Assembly: GCF_016907475.1 (NCBI RefSeq)
Contig: NZ_JAFBCA010000001.1
Span: 2,480,001-2,544,000, forward strand
Length of the DNA stretch: 64,000 nt
Direction of reading: 5' to 3'
From: Nocardioides cavernae
GTDB taxonomy: Bacteria; Actinomycetota; Actinomycetes; Propionibacteriales; Nocardioidaceae
Part shown: one piece after another, positions 45,328 to 53,435 of the stretch
How the letters are laid out: each line of letters begins with the position of its first letter
Position numbering within the stretch: the stretch's first letter is position 1
Notes under the pieces: generated by a model
The model's database searches: none
What the model was told of the DNA's origin: nothing
Seen by the model: the letters and a program-made list of their open reading frames with translations, nothing else
Position numbers and translations under genes: made by a program

Positions 45328-45380
45328 CTGCTTGCTCGCCGCTATCGCGGCGAGGTCGGTCCCGTCCGACGTTGATCCGC
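45328..45380 (+). repeat. imperfect direct repeat, copy B (remnant of a hemerythrin gene 3' end)
   Basis: Reads LLARRYRGEVGPVRR and then TGA in the plus frame, against LLVARRYRREVAPVWR and TGA at the end of the hemerythrin gene. It lies 15 bp after the phosphatase stop and overlaps the end of a minus-strand gene. Confidence 0.7.
45335..45354. terminator. perfect hairpin CTCGCCGC-N4-GCGGCGAG at convergent gene ends
   Basis: Arms at 45335-45342 (read as GCTCGCC/CTCGCCGC) and 45347-45354 with loop TATC. It lies between the phosphatase stop and the stop of the minus-strand gene at 45342, and arose within repeat copy B. Confidence 0.55.
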
Positions 45381-45863
45381 CTCGGCGAGCGCCTTGAGAG
45401 TGAGCAGCTGCTTGCGCGCCATCACCAGGTCGCCGACCGAGAGGGCCGGAGCCAGCCACCTGCTGGTGCAGGCCACCACCTTGAGCACGAGGCGTACGTC
45501 GCTCTCCCGCGACAGGACGGCGTACGACATGTGGGCGCCCATGATCGTCGCGGTGAGCTCGCGGCCGGGTTCGACCGCCACCACCCGCCCCTGATCGCGG
45601 CCGAGCGCGCGGGTGAACGGGTCACCGACCTGCGGCTCCGGTACGTCGCGGAGGTCGCGCGGTGAGCGCCGGCCGAGGTTGTCGACGAGGTCGTAGGAGT
45701 AGGGCGCCAGACGCACCTGCCGGACGCGGGCCCACACGGTGGCGGCCTCGGCCCGGACGGTGACCCCGCGCCACGCCTGCAGCGTCGGCGCTATGACGAA
45801 GGAGTCGCACCCGTAGGTGCGGCGTACCTCGGCATCCGTGACACCCCACCGGTCGCCGATCAT
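45342..45863 (-). CDS. uncharacterised protein, possible START/SRPBCC-like fold
   Basis: 173 residues from the ATG at 45863. The middle part, VTVRAEAATVWARVRQVRLAPYSYDLVDNLG followed by ATIMGAHMSYAVLSRES, has the alternating pattern of SRPBCC (polyketide cyclase-like) lipid-binding proteins, but no motif is decisive. The C-terminal 15 residues are encoded over the hemerythrin-like remnant on the other strand, so the end of this gene may have been captured from it. Leaderless promoter. (Segments quoted above are separate pieces.). Confidence 0.65.
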   Translation of the reverse strand: MIGDRWGVTDAEVRRTYGCDSFVIAPTLQAWRGVTVRAEAATVWARVRQVRLAPYSYDLVDNLGRRSPRDLRDVPEPQVGDPFTRALGRDQGRVVAVEPGRELTATIMGAHMSYAVLSRESDVRLVLKVVACTSRWLAPALSVGDLVMARKQLLTLKALAEADQRRTGPTSPR

Positions 45864-45869
45864 GTGCCC

Positions 45870-45875
45870 ACGCTA
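45870..45875 (-). promoter_or_regulatory. -10 element TAGCGT, leaderless start of the 45863 gene
   Basis: On the minus strand TAGCGT, GGGCAC, then ATG at 45863. No Shine-Dalgarno. Confidence 0.6.
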
Positions 45876-45948
45876 GCGATGGTCTGGTCCGCGGTGGCGC
45901 CGCGAGCGCCCGGATCGGAGACTGGACCCGCGTGGAGGGGGAGGTCGG

Positions 45949-46671
45949 ATGCTGCAGGTGATCGGGGCCGGGTTCGGCCGGACCGGGACGGCCTCGACGA
46001 AGGCAGCGATCGAGATGCTCCTGCGGCGACCGTGCTACCACATGTTCGAGGCGCTCTCGCACCTCGAGCACCAGCCTGCCTGGCTCGCGGCTGCGAGCGG
46101 TGACCCCGCCACGCTCCGCGGAGTCCTCGACGGCTACGGGGCCACCGTCGACTGGCCGGGCTGCTCGCTGTGGCGAGAGCTCCTGGCGCTCTACCCGGAC
46201 GCGAAGGTGCTCCTGACCGTGCGCCCGGCCGACCGTTGGTGGGAGTCCTACGCGGAGACGATCCACGAGCTCATGCTCATGGAGATCCCCGACCCGGCGG
46301 AGGTCGGTCAGGAGCTCGTCGACCTGTCGGTCTTCGGCCACGTGCTCACCACGCGCTCCTTCGGCTCGCCCTACGAGGAGCAGTCGCCGGACGACCTGGT
46401 CGCCGCCTACGAGCAGCACAACGCCGCCGTACGCGCTGGGGTGCCGGGGGACCGGTTGCTGGAGTACGACGTCACGCAGGGCTGGGAACCCCTCTGCGAC
46501 TTCCTCGGGCTGCCGGTCCCCGACGTCCCGATGCCGCGCACCAACGACCGCCAGGCCTTTCGCGAGCTGTTCGGGCTCGAAGGCCCGTCTCGGGAGGTCG
46601 ATCACCCCTACACCCAGGAGCAGATCGAGGGCCACTTCCGTGCTGCCGCGGGCGACGCGTCCGCTGGCTGA
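45949..46671 (+). CDS. sulfotransferase-family protein
   Basis: 240 residues from ATG with GGAGGTCGG upstream. VIGAGFGRTGTASTKAAIE is the 5'-phosphosulfate loop (residues 4-22), and KVLLTVRPADRWWESYAETI matches the 3'-phosphate segment of PAPS-binding sulfotransferases; HPYTQEQIEGHF occurs near the end. It is close to the Sulfotransfer_4 group, whose substrates are mostly unknown. It belongs to the block inserted in the his operon. Confidence 0.85.
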   Translation: MLQVIGAGFGRTGTASTKAAIEMLLRRPCYHMFEALSHLEHQPAWLAAASGDPATLRGVLDGYGATVDWPGCSLWRELLALYPDAKVLLTVRPADRWWESYAETIHELMLMEIPDPAEVGQELVDLSVFGHVLTTRSFGSPYEEQSPDDLVAAYEQHNAAVRAGVPGDRLLEYDVTQGWEPLCDFLGLPVPDVPMPRTNDRQAFRELFGLEGPSREVDHPYTQEQIEGHFRAAAGDASAG

Positions 46672-46679
46672 GGACGGAC

Positions 46680-46764
46680 GGCCACCGCCGGTCGAGGATG
46701 GATGCGATCGGTGGTTGAGGAGGCACGAAGTCCCGTCCACGAGACCGATCGAGAATGGGTGGCC
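46680..46764. repeat. nested inverted and direct repeats (REP-like element)
   Basis: Outer arms GGCCACC (46680-46686) and GGTGGCC (46758-46764), inner arms CGATCGGT (46705-46712) and ACCGATCG (46744-46751), both perfect. TCGAGGATGGAT (46692-46703) recurs as TCGAGAATGGGT (46749-46760). The core GGTGGTTGAGGAGGCACGAA resembles intergenic palindromes I associate with nocardioform genomes; this is from memory. It follows the sulfotransferase stop and may also act as terminator. Confidence 0.6.
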
Positions 46765-46805
46765 AGGAACCGTCCACAGGCATGGCCGCTGTCGGTGGCC
46801 GCCGG

Positions 46806-46811
46806 TAGAAT
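46806..46811 (+). promoter_or_regulatory. -10 element TAGAAT, leaderless start of the DUF222/HNH gene
   Basis: TAGAAT, 7 nt, then the ATG at 46819; no Shine-Dalgarno. Confidence 0.6.
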
Positions 46812-46818
46812 CGAACAC

Positions 46819-48207
46819 ATGATCGAGGCGCTGGCAGGACCGGAAGCAGGTGGGGTCGAGGACCTCACCGCTCGCGACCTGCTCGCGCTCGCGCGGGACC
46901 GGAAGGCGGCCGAGGACCGGGCAGCCGCCGACCTCCTCGTCGTGGCAGCTCGGTGGGCAGACCTGCACCCGCCGGAGTCGATCCACTCGGCCGCGACCTT
47001 CACGGTGCCCGGCTGTGAGCACGAGGAGCCCATCGCCGGTCAGGGCGCGCCGCTGGTCGCGGAGTTCTGCCTCGCCGAGCTCGGTGCGGTCCTCGGGGTC
47101 TCGACGACTGCGGCGAAGAAGCTGGTCGGTCATGCCCTCGAGCTGCGCCACCGGCTGCCGCGGTTGTGGGGTCAGGTCCAGGCCGGGCGGGTGGCGGCGT
47201 GGCGGGCCCGTTCGGTCGCGGAGGTCACCATCCACGCCACCCCGGCCCTCACCCGTGAAGCCGCGGCGTTCGTGGATGCCCAGGTCGCCGCCGTCGCCGG
47301 TCGCGTCGGGCCTGCGCAGCTGGACCGCCTCGTCGCGGAGACGATCACGCGCTTCCACCTCGCCGACGTGGACCCGGCTGCGGATCCGGAGGACGGCTAC
47401 CTCCATGTCGACCCGCGCCACGCGACGATCCATGACGACGACGTGCACTACGCCGGCACGATGCGCCTCGAGGCCGAGCTCGACATCGCCGACGCCCTCG
47501 ACCTCGACCGCGCACTTGCCCACGGCGCGGCCAGCCTGAAGGCCCTCGGGTCCGACATGTCGCTGGGCGCGCGCCGTTCTGCTGCCCTCGGTGACCTGGC
47601 TCGCACCCAGACCGCGCTCGACCTCGCCGGAGCGGGAGCGGACCCGCAGGACCTGCCCGCCGCGCGCGAGGTCGTGCTGCACGCCCACTTCGACGCCCAC
47701 TTCGACGACCTGGCGACCGTGTTCGGGCAGACGGGACGCATGGAGGAGGGCCGGCGGCTGGTGCTCCTCGACCAGCTCCGGTCATGGTGTGCCGACTCCC
47801 GGACCAAGGTCACCGTCAAGCCCGTCATCGACCTCAACGCCGACCTCTCGACCCCGGCGTACGAGGTGCCCGACCGGATCCGCGAGCAGGTCATCCTCCG
47901 CGACAGGACGTGCGTCTTCCCCTGGTGCACCCGACCGGCCCGGGGATGCGACGTCGACCACGTCGACGAGTACGACCATGCCGCAGAGGCGGAAGGCCGG
48001 CCACAACCCGGCCCAACCCGGACGGCCAACCTCGCCGCCCTTTGTCGGTTCCACCACCGGCTGAAGACCCACACCGCCTGGCGCTACCAGATGACCGCGA
48101 CCGGGGTGTTCGAGTGGACCTCCCCGCACGGCCACCACTACCGCCGCGACCGCCACGGCACCAGCCCGATCGACCCGCCCGACATCGCGCACCCTCGCCG
48201 ACCATGA
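46819..48207 (+). CDS. DUF222 / HNH endonuclease domain protein (REP13E12 type)
   Basis: 462 residues. The N-terminal two thirds form the helical DUF222 domain (LVGHALELRHRLPRLWGQV, QAGRVAAWRARSVAE). The C-terminal HNH domain reads RDRTCVFPWCTRPARGCDVD, then HVDEYDH, and later NLAALCRFHHRLKTH, with paired Cys and His residues for a zinc-supported HNH site. Such genes are multi-copy in actinobacteria (REP13E12 in mycobacteria) and are suspected mobile or selfish elements; the biological role is unknown. It sits in the block that separates hisH from hisA, next to a REP-like palindrome. Confidence 0.9.
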   Translation: MIEALAGPEAGGVEDLTARDLLALARDRKAAEDRAAADLLVVAARWADLHPPESIHSAATFTVPGCEHEEPIAGQGAPLVAEFCLAELGAVLGVSTTAAKKLVGHALELRHRLPRLWGQVQAGRVAAWRARSVAEVTIHATPALTREAAAFVDAQVAAVAGRVGPAQLDRLVAETITRFHLADVDPAADPEDGYLHVDPRHATIHDDDVHYAGTMRLEAELDIADALDLDRALAHGAASLKALGSDMSLGARRSAALGDLARTQTALDLAGAGADPQDLPAAREVVLHAHFDAHFDDLATVFGQTGRMEEGRRLVLLDQLRSWCADSRTKVTVKPVIDLNADLSTPAYEVPDRIREQVILRDRTCVFPWCTRPARGCDVDHVDEYDHAAEAEGRPQPGPTRTANLAALCRFHHRLKTHTAWRYQMTATGVFEWTSPHGHHYRRDRHGTSPIDPPDIAHPRRP

Positions 48208-48328
48208 CCCCGCCCCGCACCCCGCCACCGACCAGGTGACGGGGTGACAGCCATGCCCGGCTGGTGATCCTGCCCCCTCCAAACGTCGCGTTCTGACCGT
48301 TTTCGGCCCATGGGCGCCAGCACCCGCC

Positions 48329-48334
48329 TACGGT
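48329..48334 (+). promoter_or_regulatory. -10 element TACGGT, leaderless start of the zinc-ribbon gene
   Basis: TACGGT, GCCGTC, then the GTG at 48341; no Shine-Dalgarno. Confidence 0.5.
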
Positions 48335-48340
48335 GCCGTC

Positions 48341-48763
48341 GTGCCCAAGACCCGGACGATGCCCGACGCTGAGCTGACCTGCCCACTGTGCGGTGCGGCT
48401 GTCCCCGTCGCTGCGGCGGCGTGCCGTGGTTGCCACCTGCCGATCGCGGACGTGCGACGTCACACGGTCAGTGCGTCCAGGACAGGGCGCTCGTGGACCC
48501 GCGCGGTGGGCATCCGTGTCGTCGGCGTTGCGCTCTACGCCGGCATCGTCGCCTGGTGCCTGTGGCAGCTGCCGGCGACGCTTCCGTTCGTCGCGCCCGC
48601 CGCCGTGGCCGGACTGGTGCTCCACGGCGTGAGGGCGCGCCCGTGGTGGGGGCTGCTGGCCTTCGCCGCGCTCGTCGTCGTCCTGCCGTTCCTGCTGGCA
48701 CCCGCTCTCGGTACGGGCGCGTTCTCCGACCTCGCGGACTGGATCGACGACCCGCAGTGGTGA
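48341..48763 (+). CDS. small zinc-ribbon membrane protein
   Basis: 140 residues, GTG start. Residues 14-32 hold two Cys pairs (CPLCGAAVP and CRGCHLPIAD), a zinc-ribbon. Three hydrophobic helices follow at about residues 55-73, 78-95 and 100-117. The tail is acidic. Zinc-ribbon plus membrane helices is a common pattern in actinobacterial proteins of unknown role. No function assigned. Confidence 0.72.
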   Translation: MPKTRTMPDAELTCPLCGAAVPVAAAACRGCHLPIADVRRHTVSASRTGRSWTRAVGIRVVGVALYAGIVAWCLWQLPATLPFVAPAAVAGLVLHGVRARPWWGLLAFAALVVVLPFLLAPALGTGAFSDLADWIDDPQW

Positions 48764-48816
48764 GCCGGCGCGTCTCGCCGGGCCACCACCCGGTGGGGAC
48801 GGGGAGCGGTCGCTCC

Positions 48817-48822
48817 TAGGAT
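48817..48822 (+). promoter_or_regulatory. -10 element TAGGAT, leaderless start of hisA
   Basis: TAGGAT, CGACCC, then ATG at 48829; no Shine-Dalgarno. It gives the hisA-Nudix-hisF group its own promoter, needed because it is cut off from hisDCBH. Confidence 0.65.
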
Positions 48823-48828
48823 CGACCC

Positions 48829-49578
48829 ATGCCCAGCACCCCCGAGCAGCCCTACCTCGAGCTCCTACCTGCCGTGGACATCAAGGGCGGCCAGGCCGTC
48901 CAGCTGGTGCAGGGGGTGGACGGATCCGAGAAGCGGTTCGGTGACCCGGTCGAGGCGGCGCTGCGCTGGCAGGAGGCCGGTGCGGAGTGGATCCACCTCG
49001 TCGACCTCGACGCCGCCTTCGGCCACGGGCACAACCGCGAGCTCCAGGCCCGGATCGTCGGGACCCTCGACATCCAGGTCGAGATGAGCGGCGGCATCCG
49101 CGACGACGAGTCGCTGGAGGCCGCGATGGCGGCGGGGTGCCGGCGGGTCAACATCGGCACCGCCGCGCTCGAGCAGCCCGAGTGGTGCGCCCGCGCCATC
49201 GCGACGTACGGCGACCGGGTCGCGGTCGGGCTCGACGTGCGTGGCACGACGCTGGCCGCGCGGGGCTGGACCCGCGACGGCGGCGACCTCTACGAGACCC
49301 TCGCCCGCCTCGACTCCGAGGGGTGCGCCCGCTACGTCGTCACCGACGTCAACAAGGACGGCATGCTGCAGGGCCCCAACCTCCAGCTGCTGCGCGACGT
49401 CTGCGCCGCCACCGACAAGCCGGTCGTGGCCAGCGGCGGCGTCACCACTCTCGACGACATCCGCGCGCTCATGACCCTCGTCGACGAGGGCGTCGAGGGT
49501 GCCATCGCCGGCACCGCGCTCTACGAGGGCCGCTTCACCCTCGAGGACGCCCTGGCGTTGACGAAGCCGGTGCCGTGA
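48829..49578 (+). CDS. hisA: phosphoribosyl isomerase HisA / PriA
   Basis: 249 residues, a (beta/alpha)8 barrel. [18 protein letters not shown] carries the first catalytic Asp, [14 protein letters not shown] and [13 protein letters not shown] are phosphate-loop segments, [14 protein letters not shown] holds the second Asp, and [16 protein letters not shown] closes the barrel. In actinobacteria the enzyme is usually PriA and serves both histidine and tryptophan synthesis; sequence alone here does not prove the dual role. Confidence 0.93.
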   Translation: MPSTPEQPYLELLPAVDIKGGQAVQLVQGVDGSEKRFGDPVEAALRWQEAGAEWIHLVDLDAAFGHGHNRELQARIVGTLDIQVEMSGGIRDDESLEAAMAAGCRRVNIGTAALEQPEWCARAIATYGDRVAVGLDVRGTTLAARGWTRDGGDLYETLARLDSEGCARYVVTDVNKDGMLQGPNLQLLRDVCAATDKPVVASGGVTTLDDIRALMTLVDEGVEGAIAGTALYEGRFTLEDALALTKPVP

Positions 49579-49580
49579 GC

Positions 49581-50036
49581 ATGGAGTTCACCGACTACCA
49601 CACCCGGCTCGCCGCCTACGTGCTCCTCGTCGACGAGGTCGAGGGGCAGGAGTGCGTTCTGCTCGCGTGGTGGAACGGCGAAGGGCACAGCGACCCGGCC
49701 TGGTCCCTGCCCGGCGGCGGGATCGAGTTCGACGAGTCGATCCGGGACGGGCTGGTCCGCGAGGTCTTCGAGGAGACCGGCTACCACGTCGAGCCCGGTG
49801 GGCTCCTCGCCGAGGACTTCTTCACCGGACAGGGGCGCACCTTCGACGGGTTGTTCCGCTCGCAGCGGTTCGTCTTCGAGGCGACGATCACCGGCGGCGA
49901 GCTCGGGACGACCGAGGTCGACGGGTCGACCGACCACGCAGCGTGGGTCCCACTCGCTGAGCTCGACGCCCAGTCCCGCGTGGGCATCGTCGACGTCGCT
50001 CTGTCGGCCCGCGCACAGCAGGAGCAGCAGCGATGA
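49581..50036 (+). CDS. Nudix hydrolase
   Basis: 151 residues, ATG 2 bp after the hisA stop; a GTG at 49575 overlapping hisA is possible. The Nudix box is [20 protein letters not shown] followed by TGYHV, with all Glu residues of the metal site present. The protein hydrolyses a nucleoside diphosphate-linked compound; the substrate is unknown. It lies inside the his genes and overlaps hisF by 4 nt, so it is translated with them. Confidence 0.9.
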   Translation: MEFTDYHTRLAAYVLLVDEVEGQECVLLAWWNGEGHSDPAWSLPGGGIEFDESIRDGLVREVFEETGYHVEPGGLLAEDFFTGQGRTFDGLFRSQRFVFEATITGGELGTTEVDGSTDHAAWVPLAELDAQSRVGIVDVALSARAQQEQQR

Positions 50037-50794
50037 GCCTCGCGATCCGTGTCATCCCGTGCCTCGACGTCGACGGCGGGCGGGTGGTGAAGGGCGTCAA
50101 CTTCACCGAGCTGCGTGACGCCGGCGACCCCGTCGAGCTCGCCCGGTTGTACGACGCCGAGGGTGCCGACGAGCTGACGTTCCTCGACATCTCCGCCTCC
50201 CACCAGGGCCGCGCCACCACGATGGAGGTGGTCAGCCGCTGCGCGGAGGAGGTCTTCATCCCGCTCACCGTGGGCGGCGGCGTCGGCAGCGTCCAGGACG
50301 TCGACCGGCTCCTGCGCGCGGGTGCCGACAAGGTGGCGGTCAACACCGCCGCGATCCACCGGCCCGAGCTGGTCGCGGAGATCGCCGACCGCTTCGGCAA
50401 CCAGGTGCTCGTGCTGAGCGTGGACGCGCGACGCGCGGCCGGCACGCAGAGCGGCTTCGAGGTCACCACGCACGGCGGTCGGAAGAGCGCAGGGCTCGAC
50501 GCGATCGAGTGGGCCGTGCGCGCCGCCGAGCTCGGGGCGGGCGAGATCCTGCTCAACGCGATGGACGCAGACGGCACGACCGACGGCTTCGACCTCGAGC
50601 TCATCCGCGCCGTACGCCGCGAGGTGGGTATCCCGGTCATCGCCAGCGGGGGAGCGGGTGCGGTCGAGCACTTCCCACCCGCGGTCGAGGCCGGTGCCGA
50701 CGCGGTGCTGGCGGCCACGGTCTTCCACTTCGGGACGCTCACCATCGCAGAGGTCAAGACCGGTCTGTCCACAGCCGGCCATCCGGTCCGCTGA
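50033..50794 (+). CDS. hisF: imidazole glycerol phosphate synthase, cyclase subunit
   Basis: 253 residues. [20 protein letters not shown] contains the first catalytic Asp and [12 protein letters not shown] the second; [23 protein letters not shown] (here [19 protein letters not shown]) and [13 protein letters not shown] bind phosphates. With HisH it makes imidazoleglycerol phosphate and AICAR. No hisI is visible after it; the amino-acid transporter follows. Confidence 0.96.
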   Translation: MSLAIRVIPCLDVDGGRVVKGVNFTELRDAGDPVELARLYDAEGADELTFLDISASHQGRATTMEVVSRCAEEVFIPLTVGGGVGSVQDVDRLLRAGADKVAVNTAAIHRPELVAEIADRFGNQVLVLSVDARRAAGTQSGFEVTTHGGRKSAGLDAIEWAVRAAELGAGEILLNAMDADGTTDGFDLELIRAVRREVGIPVIASGGAGAVEHFPPAVEAGADAVLAATVFHFGTLTIAEVKTGLSTAGHPVR

Positions 50795-50809
50795 CGGCGG
50801 GCGCAGTCG

Positions 50810-50815
50810 TAGGAT
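50810..50815 (+). promoter_or_regulatory. -10 element TAGGAT, leaderless start of the amino-acid binding protein gene
   Basis: TAGGAT, TCGGCC, then ATG at 50822; no Shine-Dalgarno. Confidence 0.6.
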
Positions 50816-50821
50816 TCGGCC

Positions 50822-51748
50822 ATGCTGAAGACCTCCCGGCGCGCAGCCCAGCGCCACCTCGCCGTCGTCACCCTCGTGTCCGCTGCGATCGCGCTCTCCG
50901 CGTGCGCCCCGACCGACGAGGCCGACAGCGGCAGCGACTCCGGTTCGGAGACCTCGGAGACCTCGGAGAGCTCGGAGTCCGAGGCGCCCGCCGCCGACGA
51001 GTGCACGCCCGACGCGATGGAGACGGTCGCCGACGGCACCCTGACCATCGCGACCGACGACCCCGCCTACGAGCCGTGGTTCGTCGACAACGACCCGACC
51101 AACGGTGAGGGCTACGAGTCCGCCGTGGCGTACGCCATCGCCGAGCAGCTCGGCTACACCCAGGACCAGGTCGCCTGGGTGAAGGTCCCGTTCAACAAGG
51201 TCGTCCAGCCCGGCCCCAAGGACTTCGACTTCGACGTCAACCAGGTGTCCATCACCGAGGCCCGCCGCAAGGCCGTGGACTTCTCCTCCGGCTACTACGA
51301 CGTCGTGCAGACCGTCATCACCAACAAGGGCAGCGCGATCGACGGCACCACCAGCCTCGCCGACCTCGCGGACGCCAAGCTCGGCGCGCAGGTCGGCACG
51401 ACCAGCTACACCGCGATCACCGACCAGATCCAGCCCTCGCAGGACCCGGCCGTCTTCGACACCAACGACCAGGCGGTCCAGGCGCTCAAGAACGGCCAGA
51501 TCGACGGCATCGTCGTCGACCTCCCCACCGCCTACTTCATGACCGCCGTGCAGCTCGACGACGGCGTGATCGTCGGCCAGCTCCCGCTCCCCGACGGCGA
51601 GCCGGAGCAGTTCGGCGCCGTCCTGGCCAAGGACAGCCCGCTGACCGACTGCGTCTCGTCGGCCGTCGACACGCTGCGCGAGGACGGCGTCCTCGACCAG
51701 ATCGGCCAGGAGTGGCTGGCCCAGCAGGGCGCTCCCGAGCTGTCCTGA
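50822..51748 (+). CDS. polar amino-acid ABC transporter, substrate-binding lipoprotein
   Basis: 308 residues. A lipoprotein signal peptide ends in LSAC with the lipid-modified Cys28. A Ser/Glu/Asp-rich linker (about 32-58) is encoded by 9-bp repeats. The periplasmic-binding fold type II begins GTLTIATDDPAYEPWF and has VNQVSITEARRKAVDFSSGYYDV, split here as two adjacent strands, and GQIDGIVVDLPTAYF. It delivers a polar amino acid to the permease encoded next. The neighbouring his genes make histidine a reasonable but unproven ligand. Confidence 0.9.
   Translation: MLKTSRRAAQRHLAVVTLVSAAIALSACAPTDEADSGSDSGSETSETSESSESEAPAADECTPDAMETVADGTLTIATDDPAYEPWFVDNDPTNGEGYESAVAYAIAEQLGYTQDQVAWVKVPFNKVVQPGPKDFDFDVNQVSITEARRKAVDFSSGYYDVVQTVITNKGSAIDGTTSLADLADAKLGAQVGTTSYTAITDQIQPSQDPAVFDTNDQAVQALKNGQIDGIVVDLPTAYFMTAVQLDDGVIVGQLPLPDGEPEQFGAVLAKDSPLTDCVSSAVDTLREDGVLDQIGQEWLAQQGAPELS
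50945..50980 (+). repeat. four 9-bp repeats (TCGGAGACC type) in the lipoprotein linker
   Basis: Units at 50945, 50954, 50963 and 50972; the first two are identical and the last two differ by one or two bases. They encode Ser-Glu-Thr/Ser steps. Confidence 0.75.
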
Positions 51749-51758
51749 GGCCGACCCC

Positions 51759-52622
51759 GTGACTGACCAGGTGGACATCGCCTGGGAGCCTTCCGAGGTC
51801 CAGCGCGAGCGCGACGAGTGGCGGCGCCGACGCACGATCCGCAGCGCGGCCATCGCGTCGGGCAGCACGGTGCTGCTGCTCGGGATCGTCGGCGGCCTGG
51901 TGGTCAGCTCGCCGGGCTGGGAGCGCGTCCAGGAGACGTACTTCGACTGGGACAAGGCCGTCTCGTCGTTCCCGGCGGTGCTCGAGGGCCTCTGGCTCAA
52001 CATCCGGGTGATGGCGCTGTGCGCAGTCCTCATCGTCGCGTTGAGCCTGACGATCGCCGTCATGCGCACCATCCGCGGTCCCGTCGCGTTCCCGCTGCGC
52101 CTGGTCGGCACGGCGTACGTCGACGTCTTCCGCGGCCTGCCGCTGCTGCTGGTGATCTTCCTGCTCGGCTTCGGCGGACCCGCGCTCAGCCTGTCCGGGC
52201 TGCCCACGTCGGCCCTCTTCTGGGGATGCGCGGCCCTGGTGCTGTCGTACTCCGCGTACGTCGCCGAGGTGTTCCGGGCCGGCATCGAGTCGGTCCACCC
52301 CAGCCAGCGCCTGGCTGGGCGGTCGCTCGGCCTGACCTACGGGCAGACGCTGCGCCACGTCGTGCTGCCCCAGGCCTGGCGCCGGGTCATCCCGCCGCTG
52401 ATGAACGACCTGGTCTCGCTCCAGAAGGACTCGGGCCTGATCGCCGTGCTCGGCGTCGTGGACGCGATCCGCGCGGCCCAGATCGAGACGGCCATCGACT
52501 TCAACTACACGCCGTACGTCGTCGCCGGCGTGCTGTTCTGCTGCCTCACCATCCCGATGGCGAGGCTCACCGACCGCTACGCCCGCAAGAAGGGCTACCA
52601 CGGGGCAGGAGGCCACCTGTGA
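51759..52622 (+). CDS. polar amino-acid ABC transporter permease
   Basis: 287 residues, GTG start. After an N-terminal cytoplasmic part and one membrane helix (about 28-48) lies the HisM-type permease domain with WLNIRVMALCAVLIVALSL, YVDVFRGLPLLLVIFLL and the EAA loop FRAGIESVHPSQRLAGRSLG, which contacts the ATPase. VLPQAWRRVIPPLMNDLVSL follows. Overlaps the ATPase gene by 4 nt (GTGA). Confidence 0.92.
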   Translation: MTDQVDIAWEPSEVQRERDEWRRRRTIRSAAIASGSTVLLLGIVGGLVVSSPGWERVQETYFDWDKAVSSFPAVLEGLWLNIRVMALCAVLIVALSLTIAVMRTIRGPVAFPLRLVGTAYVDVFRGLPLLLVIFLLGFGGPALSLSGLPTSALFWGCAALVLSYSAYVAEVFRAGIESVHPSQRLAGRSLGLTYGQTLRHVVLPQAWRRVIPPLMNDLVSLQKDSGLIAVLGVVDAIRAAQIETAIDFNYTPYVVAGVLFCCLTIPMARLTDRYARKKGYHGAGGHL

Positions 52623-53368
52623 GCACCGCCACGACTGAGCTGCTGCGCCTCGACGGCGTCCGCAAGTCCTTCGGCGACCACGTCGTGCTGCGCGAGGTCG
52701 ACCTGACCATCGAGCCCGGCGAGTGCGTCGTGCTGATCGGCGCGTCGGGATCCGGCAAGTCGACGCTGCTGCGGTGCGTCAACCTCCTCGAGGTCGTCGA
52801 CGACGGCGTGATCACCTTCGAGGGCCGCGACATCACCGATCCGCGCGTGGACGGCGACGAGGTGCGATCGCGCATGGGGTTGGTCTTCCAGGCCTACAAC
52901 CTCTTCCCGCACCTGGACGTGATGGGCAACGTCACCCTGGCGCTGCGCCTGGTGCACGGGGTCGGCGCCGAGGAGGCGCGGTCCCGCGGGATGGCGATGC
53001 TGGAGCGGGTGGGCCTCGCCGCCAAGGCGGAGGCGCGCCCCGACGACCTGTCCGGTGGGCAGCAGCAGCGGGTGGCGATCGCCCGGGCGCTGGTGGCCAA
53101 CCCGCGGCTGATGCTGCTCGACGAGGTCACGAGCGCGCTCGACCCGGAGCTCGTCGGTGAGGTGCTCGACCTGCTGACCGAGCTCAAGGCCGAGGGCGTG
53201 ACCATGCTGCTCAACACCCACGAGATGGGCTTCGCCCGCGACGTGGCCGACGAGGTCTGCTTCCTGCACGACGGGCGCATCCACGAGCGGGGGAGGCCCG
53301 AGCAGGTGATCGGCGACCCGCAGGAGGACCGCACGCGCGCCTTCCTCTCCCGGATCCGCGCCTCCTGA
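52619..53368 (+). CDS. polar amino-acid ABC transporter ATPase
   Basis: 249 residues, GTG start. Walker A GASGSGKSTLLRCVN, Q-loop VFQAYNLFPHLDV, signature LSGGQQQRVAIARAL, Walker B LMLLDEVTSALD with catalytic Glu, and switch His in LLNTHEMGFARDVADE. This is the GlnQ/HisP subfamily that powers uptake of polar amino acids. Last gene of the importer operon. Confidence 0.94.
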   Translation: MSTATTELLRLDGVRKSFGDHVVLREVDLTIEPGECVVLIGASGSGKSTLLRCVNLLEVVDDGVITFEGRDITDPRVDGDEVRSRMGLVFQAYNLFPHLDVMGNVTLALRLVHGVGAEEARSRGMAMLERVGLAAKAEARPDDLSGGQQQRVAIARALVANPRLMLLDEVTSALDPELVGEVLDLLTELKAEGVTMLLNTHEMGFARDVADEVCFLHDGRIHERGRPEQVIGDPQEDRTRAFLSRIRAS

Positions 53369-53379
53369 TCGAGCCCTGC

Positions 53380-53395
53380 TCGAAACGCTTTTCGA
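53380..53395. terminator. hairpin TCGAAA-CGCT-TTTCGA after the importer operon
   Basis: Perfect 6-bp arms with a 4-nt loop, 11 bp after the ATPase stop. It is short for a terminator and could also be a regulatory dyad. Confidence 0.45.
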
Positions 53396-53420
53396 TTCGC
53401 GGAGTGTCGGTGCCGAGGAA

Positions 53421-53426
53421 TAGCCT
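53421..53426 (+). promoter_or_regulatory. -10 element TAGCCT of the ABC exporter operon
   Basis: TAGCCT predicts a start site near 53433, directly in front of a 10-bp RNA hairpin and 65 nt before the GTG. Confidence 0.45.
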
Positions 53427-53435
53427 TGCCCGGTT

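Noticed and set aside
42845..48763. A defence island in the block between hisH and hisA
   Set aside because: The HNH protein is of the DUF222/REP13E12 type, and the other genes are metabolic or unknown; no restriction, toxin-antitoxin or nuclease-ATPase pairing was seen.
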